A stretch of 64,000 nucleotides of DNA from Porphyromonas macacae DSM 20710 = JCM 13914 (GCF_000379945.1 NZ_KB904124.1:548976-612975); one strand, 5' to 3'; positions 26,958 through 36,849 are shown, counted from the stretch's first letter. Notes: generated by a model not told the origin, from the sequence alone. Program-made: numbers and translations.

Positions 26958-27012
26958 GTGTGTCCTGAAAAAAGTTGGCACTCAAAGGAGGTCAACTTTT
27001 TTCAGGACACAC
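26958..27012. repeat. Long palindrome at end of locus B (terminator and/or IS3-end pair)
   Basis: GTGTGTCCTGAAAAAAGTTG on the left is matched inverted by CAACTTTTTTCAGGACACAC on the right, with about 15 nt between. It will fold into a stable hairpin between convergent genes and can terminate both. The core AAAAAAGTTGAC equals the inner part of the IS3-type end at 4898-4910, so it may be two abutting IS ends or a minimal MITE. Confidence 0.75.
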
Positions 27013-27046
27013 TAATTCTTATTATCCGATTTTCAAACAATGACTT

Positions 27047-28069
27047 TTATTTGGCATTTGCCTTTTCTTCTTCATTGTTGTACCATGCCAGATAAGACTG
27101 TGTATACTGTCTGCCGGATTCCAGAAGTGCTTTTTTCTTGGCTTCGGTAATAGCAAAATCGGTGGCATTTACACCCAGCGTGTCGATATAGATAGTACGC
27201 TGCCAGTCATCGCTATGCAAGTGTGCGTTGTCTTGAGCATCGATGAGGGTATTGAGCAACCCTGAAGTGAAGTCGAACAGGTTGTTTATGTCTCTTTTCG
27301 GCATTTCGGCATTATCTCTGAAAAGAGATATTTTTTCTTTGCTGTCCAAACGGAAACCCAATGTTTCCTGATTGTAAACATATTCCGATATTTTTCTGCG
27401 ATTTTTTGAGAAACTCCTGTTTATCTTCTTGTAATAGTCTGTTTCCACAAGATTTCTGGTTACATATTTTTTTCTGTCGAATACTTTGATCGGATAGTTA
27501 TCCAAGACTCCGCCATCTATATAAACATCTCCTCTGAAATTGCGTTTTGCAGCGAAGAAGAGGGGAATGGACATCGAAATACGTGCCGCATCGGCAATAC
27601 AGTAACGTGGCGTATGTTCGGCCGAAAAAATTTCGGAGAAACCGGTCGAGAGATTCGTGCCGATCAGAAAAATATCGAGAAAAGGATGATCTCCTTTCAT
27701 AGCAGCCAAGTCTGCAAATGTACATTCGCTGTTTCCGGTTTTCTCTTTAATCAGTTTCCCAATCCAATTTCTGAAAAAGTCACCCTTGTACCAGCCGAAC
27801 TCATGGAGCAGTCGCTGTGAGTCTTTAATTATACCCCAAGAATCGTCCATGAAATTTTTGAAGTTTAGCTCCCACATAATGTTTCTGATTTCATCCGGGG
27901 TATAACCCAAACCGACCAATACTGCAACGATGGCTCCGGCCGAGGTTCCGGCCACTCGTTTGATTTTTGGGTAAATTTTTTCCTCCTGCATCACTTCTAA
28001 AGCTCCCACATAAGCAATACCTTTTACCCCTCCTCCCTCGAATACTAAATTTTTAAAGAAATAAGCCAT
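27047..28069 (-). CDS. Patatin-like phospholipase
   Basis: This 340-residue protein has the three patatin landmarks: the oxyanion loop GGGVKG (residues 12-17), the nucleophile elbow GTSAG with Ser43, and the catalytic aspartate in DGGVLDNYP (Asp185). These form the Ser-Asp dyad that hydrolyses acyl ester bonds of phospholipids or other lipids. There is no signal peptide (MAYFFKNLVFEGG), so a cytoplasmic or membrane-associated location is likely. The C-terminal third (FDFTSGLLNTLIDAQDNAHL) is alpha-helical. It is convergent with fimbrial locus B and unrelated to it. Substrate and physiological role are not shown by the sequence. Confidence 0.92.
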   Translation of the reverse strand: MAYFFKNLVFEGGGVKGIAYVGALEVMQEEKIYPKIKRVAGTSAGAIVAVLVGLGYTPDEIRNIMWELNFKNFMDDSWGIIKDSQRLLHEFGWYKGDFFRNWIGKLIKEKTGNSECTFADLAAMKGDHPFLDIFLIGTNLSTGFSEIFSAEHTPRYCIADAARISMSIPLFFAAKRNFRGDVYIDGGVLDNYPIKVFDRKKYVTRNLVETDYYKKINRSFSKNRRKISEYVYNQETLGFRLDSKEKISLFRDNAEMPKRDINNLFDFTSGLLNTLIDAQDNAHLHSDDWQRTIYIDTLGVNATDFAITEAKKKALLESGRQYTQSYLAWYNNEEEKANAK

Positions 28070-28364
28070 ATGATATAAGTTTCAGGTAAACATTAGATTG
28101 ACAACCTCGTTTTCGTGTTTTAGATATGATGAGTTAACCATTCGATTAAAGACTGTTTGCTGATGCTAATATATACAAATAAGATCAGATATAACAGATC
28201 TCTTTTATTTACAGGACGTTTTTGATGTTACCTGCAAGAACCTCCGATAAATGTGACTATACAAAGGAAAAGCAGCCCACACAGTAAAAGTGGACTGCTT
28301 TATTAAAAGTAAATAAACTAATAAATTGAATTGAAGAATTATGGAGTATTAAATGGAAGTGTCT
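28070..28364. other. Intergenic region with hairpin terminator
   Basis: AGCAGCCCAC (28271-28280) and GTGGACTGCT (28290-28299) form a hairpin with T-rich minus-strand flank, placed about 65 nt beyond the stop of the minus-strand gene that ends at 28365; it is its likely terminator. The rest shows no gene. Confidence 0.6.
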
Positions 28365-28979
28365 TTAGAAACTGTAACCGAATGAAACATAGGGCAATAG
28401 GGGGTAGAAGAAAAATTTGCCGTCTATTTCTCCATAAATAGGAGAAATTCCCACCCTGAAGTTGAACCCGCCTTTGACCGGTTGTTTACGGTATCCGAAA
28501 GTAAGTGTGCCGAAGAGTTTAGAGCTCCTGCTTCCATCTTTTTTATTATTGGAATCCGAACTGTCCGGAGTAAAGAAAAGTTTATCATCCGAATTGAAAA
28601 CAAAGAGTGAGGCACCGGCACCCATTTCAAAATATTTCCCCCGTTTCCCCAGCAGGTAATTCAACCCAAGGGGTATTCCCAGAATGGAGTTGCCTCCTGC
28701 ACTGATAAAAGATAATCCTGCACGTGCACCCAGGCCGTTCATTTGTTTAAACAGACGCATATCGAAATTCAGACCGACATTACCGGAGGGACCGAAAAGT
28801 TCCACAAAAACCGTCTTAGGAATGTAGTTCGTTTCTTCTTTTGTAGCCATACGTTTTTCAGCATCGATCCTGACTACTTTAACGGTGTCTATACGTTGCC
28901 ATTCGGGCATGTCGTTTTGAGCAGAAGCTATAAAAGCAAAGCTTAAAATAAGAGAAAAAGTTAGGAAGAATGATTTCAT
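28365..28979 (-). CDS. Small exported beta-barrel-like protein of unknown function
   Basis: This 204-residue protein has a signal peptide (MKSFFLTFSLILSFAFIASA, cleavage before QND) and repeated short amphipathic strands with glycines and aromatics (GPSGNVGLNFDMRLF, GLGARAGLSFISAGG, LGIPLGLNYLLGKRGKYFEM), ending in LPYVSFGYSF, a terminal strand with C-terminal Phe as in outer-membrane barrels. No specific family is recognised beyond the outer-membrane-protein-like fold. It stands alone between the patatin gene and queA. Confidence 0.7.
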   Translation of the reverse strand: MKSFFLTFSLILSFAFIASAQNDMPEWQRIDTVKVVRIDAEKRMATKEETNYIPKTVFVELFGPSGNVGLNFDMRLFKQMNGLGARAGLSFISAGGNSILGIPLGLNYLLGKRGKYFEMGAGASLFVFNSDDKLFFTPDSSDSNNKKDGSRSSKLFGTLTFGYRKQPVKGGFNFRVGISPIYGEIDGKFFFYPLLPYVSFGYSF

Positions 28980-29255
28980 AATTTAACGATTAATTGTATA
29001 ATTAAAGAGTTTGTTTTTAGTAGTAAATGCCTTTATTCGATGAATACTGCATACACAGCAGAAAAATATTTCCATCAAAGAAAAAGTTTAAAGAAAAAAA
29101 TGTTGACAAATATAATAACATTAAAGTTAAAGTATCATAATTATTTCTCGTAGTCCAATCTTAATAAAAAAAGAAAAAGCGGTACCTTCGTAGCAAACGA
29201 ACAGATTGACACTCAATATCCATTGGAAGGGAATATCACACCTTCCGGACTTTTT

Positions 29256-30473
29256 ATGATCAAGACGACAGATATAGTAATGCAGGATTATGCTTACGAT
29301 CTCCCAGATGAACGTATAGCCAAATATCCTCTCCCCGAACGCGACAGTAGCAAACTCCTTTTATATAAGCATGGAAAAATAACGGAAACGGTTTTTCGCA
29401 ATCTTCCATCGCATCTTCCCCCGAAAACTCTTTTGGTAAGAAATAATACGCGTGTAATCAGAGCCCGGCTCTTTTTCCGAAAGCCGACCGGTGCGCGGAT
29501 TGAAATTTTTTGTCTGGATCCGATCCTCCCCGGTTCTTACGAAACAGCCCTTTCTGCGAGAAAAGAGTGCGTGTGGCACTGTATGCTGGGAAATGCAAAA
29601 CGATGGAGTGTAAACAGTGATCCTTTGGTTAAAGAAATTCCGACGGATAAAGGACCTCTTGCTTTGAGTGCGAAGCGAATTTGTGAAAATCAGGTGGCTT
29701 TCTCTTGGGATGACGATACTTTTACTTTCGGCGAGCTGCTGGAGTCGATGGGTATCTTACCCATCCCCCCCTATCTTAACCGAGATACGGAGCCGGCGGA
29801 TCTTAAAACATATCAAACGGTTTATGCCCGGCACAAAGGCTCTGTGGCAGCACCCACTGCCGGATTGCACTTTACCGAAGCCGTTTTTGCCGATTTGGCA
29901 AAAACGGATATCCCCATCGTGGATGTTACTCTGCATGTGGGAGCCGGCACATTCAAACCTGTTAAGAGCGAAACTATCGGCGGACACGAGATGCACCGCG
30001 AAATCATTATCGTAGATGATGAAACTCTCCGGTGCCTTAATCGATCCGGACGAACCGTTGTGGCGGTGGGTACGACCTCCGTACGCACGCTGGAGAGTTT
30101 GTACTGGTTGGCTGTACGTATATTGAATGATCCGGATATACAGCCGGAAGAGTTGATCGTTACACAGTGGGAAAGTTACGGTCGAGACGAAAGCTCCCTT
30201 CCTTCAAAGAAAGAAGCTTTTGCTGCTTTATTGGAATGGCTGGAAAACAACGAGCTTACTCAATTGATTTTTCCTACAGAAATTCTCATCGCACCCGGAT
30301 ATCGATTCAGAGTGGTGGAAGCCATAATTACCAATTTTCATCAACCCAACAGTACGTTGCTCTTACTGATCGGTGCATTTATCGGTGATGACTGGCAACG
30401 TGTATACCGGTATGCGTTGGAGCATGGTTTTCGCTTTTTGAGTTATGGCGACAGTTCTCTTTTGATTCCGTAG
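29256..30473 (+). CDS. queA: S-adenosylmethionine:tRNA ribosyltransferase-isomerase
   Basis: QueA transfers and isomerises the ribosyl part of S-adenosylmethionine onto 7-aminomethyl-7-deazaguanine at the tRNA wobble base, making epoxyqueuosine. The protein starts with the typical YDLPDERIAKYPLPERDSSK and RNNTRVIRARL, and contains GSVAAPTAGLHFTEAVFADL, LHVGAGTFKPV, MHRE and TNFHQPNSTLLLLIGAFIG. ATG 29256 gives 405 residues; ATG 29280 (MQDYAYDLP) is equally near to the family start. The frame extends up to a TTG at 29223, which is unlikely to be used. An isolated gene, normal length. Confidence 0.95.
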   Translation: MIKTTDIVMQDYAYDLPDERIAKYPLPERDSSKLLLYKHGKITETVFRNLPSHLPPKTLLVRNNTRVIRARLFFRKPTGARIEIFCLDPILPGSYETALSARKECVWHCMLGNAKRWSVNSDPLVKEIPTDKGPLALSAKRICENQVAFSWDDDTFTFGELLESMGILPIPPYLNRDTEPADLKTYQTVYARHKGSVAAPTAGLHFTEAVFADLAKTDIPIVDVTLHVGAGTFKPVKSETIGGHEMHREIIIVDDETLRCLNRSGRTVVAVGTTSVRTLESLYWLAVRILNDPDIQPEELIVTQWESYGRDESSLPSKKEAFAALLEWLENNELTQLIFPTEILIAPGYRFRVVEAIITNFHQPNSTLLLLIGAFIGDDWQRVYRYALEHGFRFLSYGDSSLLIP

Positions 30474-30620
30474 CTGATACCGGTTTCGTTACATTGATTT
30501 ATTTATTGGAAAGAAATCGTACTTGATTTATCGGGAAAAAGGGGTAATTTATCGGAACTTTTGTTTTATAATGCACTGAAATAAACTACCTTGTAGCAAA
30601 TTAATCAGTTTTACGATAAA

Positions 30621-32060
30621 ATGAATAATCTAATTAAGCATATAAGTGTGCTGTTGATGTTGGGGGGATTTTTTGTGAATTCTGCTTTTGCACAACAGAA
30701 TACTCAAAGAGCAGACGATACTCCTCTGAAATTGACACTGCACGATGCTCTTCAGATAGCACTCAGCGATAACCCGACCGTACGCGTGGCAGAACAGGAG
30801 GTAAAGAAAACAACGTATGCAAAAAATAAAGCATGGGCGGCTCTGTTTCCTAAAGTCGATTTGAATGGTAATTACAGTTATACCATCAAAAAACAAAAGA
30901 TGTATTTCGGTGGAATGAAATTTCCCGGTATGGGAGGAAGTCCCGGAGGTAATGGAGGTAATAATGACCAGAATTCTTCAGCCAACAATGCCATAGCAAT
31001 CGAGGTAGGCGTACGACACAGCATTCAAACGGGCATACAGGCCGGCATGCCTCTAATCGCCCCACAACTTTGGAGCAGTTTGAGCATCAATGCTGCCGAG
31101 GTGGAACTGGCAAAAGAAAAATCGCGCGGAAGTAAAGTGGATATGACAGCCGAAGTGCGCAAAGCATACTATACGGCTCTACTGGCCAATGAGGCTTATC
31201 GTGTATACAGGCAAAGCTATGATAATGCACAAGAAAATTACAGGCAAATCAAAGAAAAATATGAGCGAGGTTTGGTAGCTCAATACGATTTGCTGCGTAC
31301 GGAAGTACAAATGAAAAACATAGAACCGAACGTGGTGCAGGCCGAACTGAGTATCAAACTGGCTGAAAAACAGTTGAAGCTGCTCATGGATGTAGATTTG
31401 GAAAAACCGGTCGAATTGACCGATTCTTTGGCTGTATACAGTAGACAGATTTATCAGGACTATATGCAGCCGGTCGATACCCTGTTGGTAGAGAATTCGA
31501 CACTCAAGCAAATCGAGTTGCAGGGTAAGCAAATGGCTGCCGTGGTTCAAACCTCTAAAATGGCTTTCTTGCCGACACTTTCTTTGGGTTTTGTTTACAA
31601 TTATAATTATATGGGGGATGAACTGAAATTGAGCAATGACAAGCAGTGGTCTCCATACTCGATGGTTAATTTGACTCTTTCCATTCCTATTTTTAATGGC
31701 GGTGCACGCTTGAATGATGTAAAAATGCAGAAAGCAGGACAACGGCAATTAGAGTTAAACCGTCACTTGATTACCAGACAGATGAAGTTGGCCGTGCAAA
31801 ACCAGCATGACCAACTGACCAATGCCACCAAAAGATACATTGCAGCGAAGGAGGCTGTTGTTTCGGCCGAGAAAGGATATCAGATAGCAGAAATGCGTTA
31901 TAAAACCGGAGAAAGCACTTTAGTCGAACTTAACGATGCCGATCTGGCTCTTTTGCAGGCAAGGCTTAACTACAATCAGGCAATTTATGATTTTATGATG
32001 GCAAAGGCCGATTTGGATAAGCTTTCGGGTTATGTGGCAACAAGCGATAATGTGGAATAA
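30621..32060 (+). CDS. TolC-family outer-membrane efflux protein
   Basis: This 479-residue protein has a signal peptide (cleavage after NSAFA), a first helical repeat (LTLHDALQIALSDNPTVRVAEQEVKK), a Gly/Asn-rich insertion (residues about 100-125, GMGGSPGGNGGNNDQNSS), then the second OEP repeat with long coiled helices and MRYKTGESTLVELNDADLAL near the end, both classical TolC marks. It forms the outer-membrane and periplasmic channel for the adaptor and RND pump encoded immediately downstream. The gene order OEP-adaptor-RND-PG0541-like matches the P. gingivalis PG0538-PG0541 cluster. Confidence 0.92.
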   Translation: MNNLIKHISVLLMLGGFFVNSAFAQQNTQRADDTPLKLTLHDALQIALSDNPTVRVAEQEVKKTTYAKNKAWAALFPKVDLNGNYSYTIKKQKMYFGGMKFPGMGGSPGGNGGNNDQNSSANNAIAIEVGVRHSIQTGIQAGMPLIAPQLWSSLSINAAEVELAKEKSRGSKVDMTAEVRKAYYTALLANEAYRVYRQSYDNAQENYRQIKEKYERGLVAQYDLLRTEVQMKNIEPNVVQAELSIKLAEKQLKLLMDVDLEKPVELTDSLAVYSRQIYQDYMQPVDTLLVENSTLKQIELQGKQMAAVVQTSKMAFLPTLSLGFVYNYNYMGDELKLSNDKQWSPYSMVNLTLSIPIFNGGARLNDVKMQKAGQRQLELNRHLITRQMKLAVQNQHDQLTNATKRYIAAKEAVVSAEKGYQIAEMRYKTGESTLVELNDADLALLQARLNYNQAIYDFMMAKADLDKLSGYVATSDNVE

Positions 32061-32073
32061 AGTTTACAGATTT

Positions 32074-33111
32074 ATGATGAATATGTTAAAATACAGCACT
32101 GCAACCCTTGGAATGGCTGTTGTATTCGGCCTTGCCGGTTGTGTACAGACGAGCGAAAATACAGAGATTAAAAGAGCTGCTGCCACAGACAGCGTGACGC
32201 TTAAGGTGGATACCGTACATGTGGCACAAGGCCGAATCAGTGAAGAGGATGTGTTCAATGCCACTGTTCAGGCTAAAGTAAAGAATAATATATCCGCTCT
32301 TGCAGGAGGAAGGCTTAAACAGCTCTATGTAAAAGTAGGTGACCGCGTAACAGCGGGGCAGGTGATAGCCAAACTGGATGATTCGCAGCTTAATCAACTA
32401 TCCGTGCAAATGAAGAAAGCTAAAACGGACTTCGAAAGACTAAGCGAACTCTACAAGATAGGTGGCATAGCCCAGACACAGTGGGAAGGAGCGCGAGATG
32501 CCTACGATATAGCCGATACGCAATATCGGAATATGCTTCAGAATACCGTTCTGCGAAGCCCTGTTTCCGGTATTGTTACAGCTAAAAACTATGACGATGG
32601 CGATGTTACGTCACCTCAGCTTCCGATTGCCGTTGTAGAGCAAATCAATCCTGTTAAACTGGAAATCAATGTCAGCGAAAAGTATTTTTCGAAATTAAAG
32701 AAGAAGATGCCGGTAAAAGTGACTGTAGAAGCATTGGATAACCGTGAATTCGAGGGATATGTTTCTCTTATCCACCCCACCGTCGATCCCATGTCTCATA
32801 CGGTGACTGCCGAAATCGAAATATCGAATAGAGACGGCGTAATCAGACCGGGGATGTATGCCTATGCACAGATAAACTTCGGCTCATATGATGCTGTGCT
32901 GGCACCCGAGAGCGCGATCATGAAGCAAATTGGAGCGGGGCAGCGATATGTTTTTATCGTTGAAAACAATGCGCTCAAATATCGTGAGGTAGAGTTGGGT
33001 ATTCTGCAAGGCAATTTCTGTGAAATCAAAAAGGGACTGCAACCCGGAGACGTATTGGTCAGCGGTAATAAAGCAGGTCTTACGGATGGAATGAAAGTAC
33101 AGATCAAGTGA
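32074..33111 (+). CDS. RND efflux periplasmic adaptor lipoprotein
   Basis: This 345-residue membrane-fusion protein bridges the inner-membrane RND pump and the TolC channel. ATG 32074 is preferred because it gives a proper lipoprotein signal (lipobox GLAGC, about Cys22), whereas the frame's first ATG (32032) would overlap the upstream gene by 29 nt and push the signal inward. The lipoyl-type hairpin (ALAGGRLKQLYVKVGDRVTAGQVIAKLDD), the alpha-hairpin (about residues 105-145) and the mirrored lipoyl half (VLRSPVSGIVTAKNYDDGD) are clear, followed by beta-barrel and membrane-proximal domains (IRPGMYAYAQINFG). Confidence 0.93.
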   Translation: MMNMLKYSTATLGMAVVFGLAGCVQTSENTEIKRAAATDSVTLKVDTVHVAQGRISEEDVFNATVQAKVKNNISALAGGRLKQLYVKVGDRVTAGQVIAKLDDSQLNQLSVQMKKAKTDFERLSELYKIGGIAQTQWEGARDAYDIADTQYRNMLQNTVLRSPVSGIVTAKNYDDGDVTSPQLPIAVVEQINPVKLEINVSEKYFSKLKKKMPVKVTVEALDNREFEGYVSLIHPTVDPMSHTVTAEIEISNRDGVIRPGMYAYAQINFGSYDAVLAPESAIMKQIGAGQRYVFIVENNALKYREVELGILQGNFCEIKKGLQPGDVLVSGNKAGLTDGMKVQIK

Positions 33112-33161
33112 TACACCGTGATTTTTAGAGATTCAAATATAACGTCAAGAAACGAAGAGCA

Positions 33162-36100
33162 ATGAGTATATACGAATCGGCTGTAAAAAAACCGGTAACC
33201 ACTATTCTGATTTTTATCGGAATTATGGTGTTCGGTATTTTTTCGCTAACCAGACTGAACATAGACCTGATGCCCAAGATAGAGACATCGAACGTGATGA
33301 TCTTTACCGGATACACAGGGGCAAGTGCCGAGGATATAGAGAACAATGTGACGAAACCGCTGGAGAATGCTTTGAACGGTATCAGCAACTTGAAACACAT
33401 AACTTCCAAAAGTCAGGACAACTTGTCTTTTATTACTCTGGAGTTCAACGCCGGCACCGATATTGCAGAAGCCACCAATGATATTCGTGATAAATTGGAT
33501 GCTTTTAGCTCGGTATTGCCCGATGGGGTAGGTAAACCAATGATTTTCAAGTTCGGAACAGGAGATATTCCTGTGGTTATTCTGGCGGCAGAAGCCACCG
33601 AAAGTGCCCCGGCTTTGCGTAAAATACTTGAAAATAATGTATCCAACCGTATCGAACGTATCGAAGGGGTGGGTACGGTTATGGTGGCCGGTACCATAGA
33701 GCGTGAGATTCACATCTATTGCGATCCGTACAGGCTCCAGTCGTACAATCTTACTTTGTCTCAGATTTCTCAGGCCATCGGAGCTGAAAACAGAAATATT
33801 TCCACCGGCCAATTGGATTTGGGCAATTCGACCAACTCCTTACGTATAAAAGGAGAGTTTTCCGACCCCGAAGAATTGGAAGAAATTGTCGTAGCCAATT
33901 ACAAAGGAAAGAATGTATATCTGAGAGATGTGGCACGTATAGAAGATTCTGAACCCGAATATGTACAACGGATTTCTACGAACGGAAACAAGAGTTCGAT
34001 TATTCTGGTGCGTAAACAGTCTGATGCCAATACTGTAAAAATATCCAACCAGATAAGAAAGATATTGCCGGAAATCGCTGCAACACTCCCGGCAGACGTG
34101 AAACTGTCTTATGCTTTGGATACTTCCGATTTTATTGTCGGTACTATAAACAGTTTGTTCAAAACTATTATAATCACCTTCGTTGTGGTTATGCTGGTCG
34201 TACTCTTTTTCCTCGGCAGATGGAGGGCTACTTTTATTATCGTGCTCACGATTCCGATATCGCTTATCGGTTCGTTCATTTATCTGATGGGCACGGGTAA
34301 TACGCTGAACATTATCTCACTCAGCTCTCTTTCTATAGCTATCGGTATGGTGGTGGATGATGCTATCGTAGTATTGGAGAACATTACCAAACACATGGAG
34401 CGGGGTAGTCATCCTAAACAGGCTGCTATCCATGCTACCAACGAGGTGGGTATCTCGGTTATTGCTTCTACTCTGACCATGTTGGCGGTATTCCTGCCTT
34501 TAACCATGATAGGCGGTTTCACCGGCATTCTTTTCAATCAGTTAGGTTGGATTGTCAGTATCGTAATGATTGTATCGACCGTTTCCGCTCTTTCTCTTAC
34601 TCCGGTGCTTTGCTCGCAGATGCTTAAACGAAAACCTAAACAGACCAGGTTTCATGAAACTGTTTTCGGACTCATCAGACGAGGTCTCCACAAATTGGAT
34701 AATGCCTATACCAGACTTTTGTCCAAAGCTGTCCATCATCGAACCGCCACTGTGCTGATAACGATTGTAATCTTCGTCCTCACTCTTATGCTGGCACCAT
34801 TGATGAAAACCGAATTCCTGCCCGAATCGGATACTTCAAATTTGCAGGCTAACGTGGAGTTGCCGGTCGGCACATCTGCGAAAGAATCTGCCCGTATCGG
34901 TAATGAGATTTATAACCGTTGGAAAAAGGAAATACCGGAGTTGGACGTGTGTACCATGTCTACCGGACAGGCCGATGAAGATAATGCCACGTCGGCCATA
35001 AACGAAAACGGCAGCAATATCATTATCTACTTTGTAAACCTGAAAAAAGCCTCGCAAAGAACACGCAAGTCTGGCGTGATAGCAGAACAGATCAGACAGA
35101 TCATTGCAGATTTTCCCGAAGTGGTAAGCTATAAGGTACAAGAAAATCAGGGAGGAGGAAGTAACAAGAGTGCTGTCGAAATAGACATTTTCGGTTACGA
35201 TTTTGAGAAAACCGATGCTGTGGCGCGCAACGTGGCCGAGCTCGTCCGGAAGTCGAAAGCCTGCGCCGAGGCCAATATCAGCCGTAAGGATTATAAACCG
35301 GAATTCAGGATTGTTTTCGACCGCAAGAAACTGGCGGATCAGGGGATGAATATATCTATGGCGGCCTCTTATGTTCATGGAGGTATTCAGGGTACCGTTT
35401 CTACTTATTTCAGGGAAGACGGGGAGGAATATAAAGTGCGTGTTCATTTGGATCCGAAATACCGGAGCGATCTGAACGGTATTCGCAATATCGTTTTATT
35501 CAGTCCCGGCGGTACGCAACTAAGACTGGGCGATGTTGCCAAAATAGAGGAAGAAAGTACTCCGCCTACCATCGAACGTAAAGACAGGCAGCGCGTGGTA
35601 ACGATTCGTTTGACTCAGGCTCCTAAAACAGCTTTGAGCGAATTGGTGAAAGCGTCCAAGCAGGCAATAAGAGCGGTGGAAATACCCGAAGGTATCTCTT
35701 ATGACATTGGAGGAACGTACGAAGATCAGCAAAACTCTTTCCGGGATTTGTTTACCCTCATGGGGCTCATTACGATGCTTGTGTTCATTGTTATGGCTGC
35801 GCAGTTTGAAAGCCTTCTGGACCCGTTTGTCATCATGTTCTCCATCCCGTTTGCCGTCAGCGGTGTGATTATCGGCTTGTTCATTACGCAAATACCCTTC
35901 AGTGTTATGGGTTTGATCGGTCTTATCATGTTGGTGGGTATCGTGGTGAAGAACGGTATTGTACTTATAGACTATACTCGCCTTTGCCGTGAGCGGGGTA
36001 TGGGTATACTCGAGAGTGTCATATCTGCCGGCCGAAGCCGCCTGAGACCCGTTCTCATGACCACGCTCACCACCGTACTCGGTATGGTACCTTTGGCTAT

Positions 36101-36284
36101 CGGTATCGGAGAAGGATCGGAAATGTGGCAACCTATGGGGGTTACGGTGGCTTTCGGTTTGACTGTATCCACACTTATTACACTTGTTCTCATTCCCACG
36201 ATTTATGTTATTTTCTCCGGAATAGAACAAAAAAGACAGAGGAGAAGGTACCGCAGGAGACGTATGGTTAAAATAAGAAATTAA
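33162..36284 (+). CDS. RND efflux pump permease (AcrB/HAE1-type)
   Basis: This 1040-residue inner-membrane antiporter has 12 predicted membrane helices and two large periplasmic loops. The proton-relay acidic pair is present in TM4 (GMVVDDAIVVLENI), and the N-terminal MSIYESAVKKPVTTILIFIG start is typical. The second half repeats the fold (MGLIGLIMLVGIVVKNGIVLIDY). It exports toxic small molecules by proton-motive force with its adaptor and TolC partner. It begins 50 nt after the adaptor stop and is followed at 4 nt by the PII-like gene, so all four genes are one operon. Substrates cannot be read from the sequence. Confidence 0.95.
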   Translation: MSIYESAVKKPVTTILIFIGIMVFGIFSLTRLNIDLMPKIETSNVMIFTGYTGASAEDIENNVTKPLENALNGISNLKHITSKSQDNLSFITLEFNAGTDIAEATNDIRDKLDAFSSVLPDGVGKPMIFKFGTGDIPVVILAAEATESAPALRKILENNVSNRIERIEGVGTVMVAGTIEREIHIYCDPYRLQSYNLTLSQISQAIGAENRNISTGQLDLGNSTNSLRIKGEFSDPEELEEIVVANYKGKNVYLRDVARIEDSEPEYVQRISTNGNKSSIILVRKQSDANTVKISNQIRKILPEIAATLPADVKLSYALDTSDFIVGTINSLFKTIIITFVVVMLVVLFFLGRWRATFIIVLTIPISLIGSFIYLMGTGNTLNIISLSSLSIAIGMVVDDAIVVLENITKHMERGSHPKQAAIHATNEVGISVIASTLTMLAVFLPLTMIGGFTGILFNQLGWIVSIVMIVSTVSALSLTPVLCSQMLKRKPKQTRFHETVFGLIRRGLHKLDNAYTRLLSKAVHHRTATVLITIVIFVLTLMLAPLMKTEFLPESDTSNLQANVELPVGTSAKESARIGNEIYNRWKKEIPELDVCTMSTGQADEDNATSAINENGSNIIIYFVNLKKASQRTRKSGVIAEQIRQIIADFPEVVSYKVQENQGGGSNKSAVEIDIFGYDFEKTDAVARNVAELVRKSKACAEANISRKDYKPEFRIVFDRKKLADQGMNISMAASYVHGGIQGTVSTYFREDGEEYKVRVHLDPKYRSDLNGIRNIVLFSPGGTQLRLGDVAKIEEESTPPTIERKDRQRVVTIRLTQAPKTALSELVKASKQAIRAVEIPEGISYDIGGTYEDQQNSFRDLFTLMGLITMLVFIVMAAQFESLLDPFVIMFSIPFAVSGVIIGLFITQIPFSVMGLIGLIMLVGIVVKNGIVLIDYTRLCRERGMGILESVISAGRSRLRPVLMTTLTTVLGMVPLAIGIGEGSEMWQPMGVTVAFGLTVSTLITLVLIPTIYVIFSGIEQKRQRRRYRRRRMVKIRN

Positions 36285-36288
36285 CGGT

Positions 36289-36594
36289 ATGGAAGAATTG
36301 AAATTTGTATTCATAACTTATAATCAGGCTTATCATCCTTTTATCCTGCGTTGTTTAAGCCGTAATAACTTGAAAGGATATACCAGCTGGGATGGTGTGC
36401 AGGGTAGAGGCACTTATGGCGGAGAGCCTCATTTGGGTAACCATGCCTGGCCTACAATGAATCAGGCCATGGTGGTTGTCTGCCCGGCCGGTTCTGTGGA
36501 TGATCTTTTGGTGGATTTGCATAAGCTGGATGAGGATTCCCCCGAACAGGGTCTCAGAGCCTTTGTGCTGAATGTAGAAAAGACTCTTAAATAA
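36289..36594 (+). CDS. PG0541-family transporter-associated protein (PII-like)
   Basis: This 101-residue soluble protein begins 4 nt after the RND pump stop, so it is translationally linked. Beta-alpha-beta spacing (ELKFVFITYNQAYHPFILRC, AMVVVCPAGSVDDLLVDL, LRAFVLNVEKTL) suggests the ferredoxin-like PII/DUF3240-type fold. A loop GVQGRGTYGGEPHLG could bind a ligand, as PII-type T-loops do. Such small proteins follow RND operons in Bacteroidota; in P. gingivalis the equivalent is PG0541. Role as a sensor or modulator of the pump is inferred. Confidence 0.8.
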   Translation: MEELKFVFITYNQAYHPFILRCLSRNNLKGYTSWDGVQGRGTYGGEPHLGNHAWPTMNQAMVVVCPAGSVDDLLVDLHKLDEDSPEQGLRAFVLNVEKTLK

Positions 36595-36622
36595 TAATTT
36601 CCCTTTTTAGGTCATGTATACC

Positions 36623-36657
36623 CCGTAATCTCGAACGATTACGGAGCATATATTTTT
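36623..36657 (+). terminator. Terminator of the RND efflux operon
   Basis: CCGTAATC (36623-36630) and GATTACGG (36637-36644) form a perfect 8-bp stem with a 6-nt loop, followed by a T-rich tail (TATATTTTT). Confidence 0.7.
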
Positions 36658-36849
36658 ATGGTTTTTACCGGAAAACCGTCTGATTGTCTTCGTTAAATCC
36701 GCATTTTGCATCTGTTAACCTTTCCGGTGATTCTGTGGAGCTATTCTGGTAGATATGCTTTTCCTCTCCTACAAGAATGTTTGGTGAAACTCAGAAACTA
36801 TTGGTATTCTTTGAGGAGATGAGAGGCAAAAAATACTCATTCTACGGGA

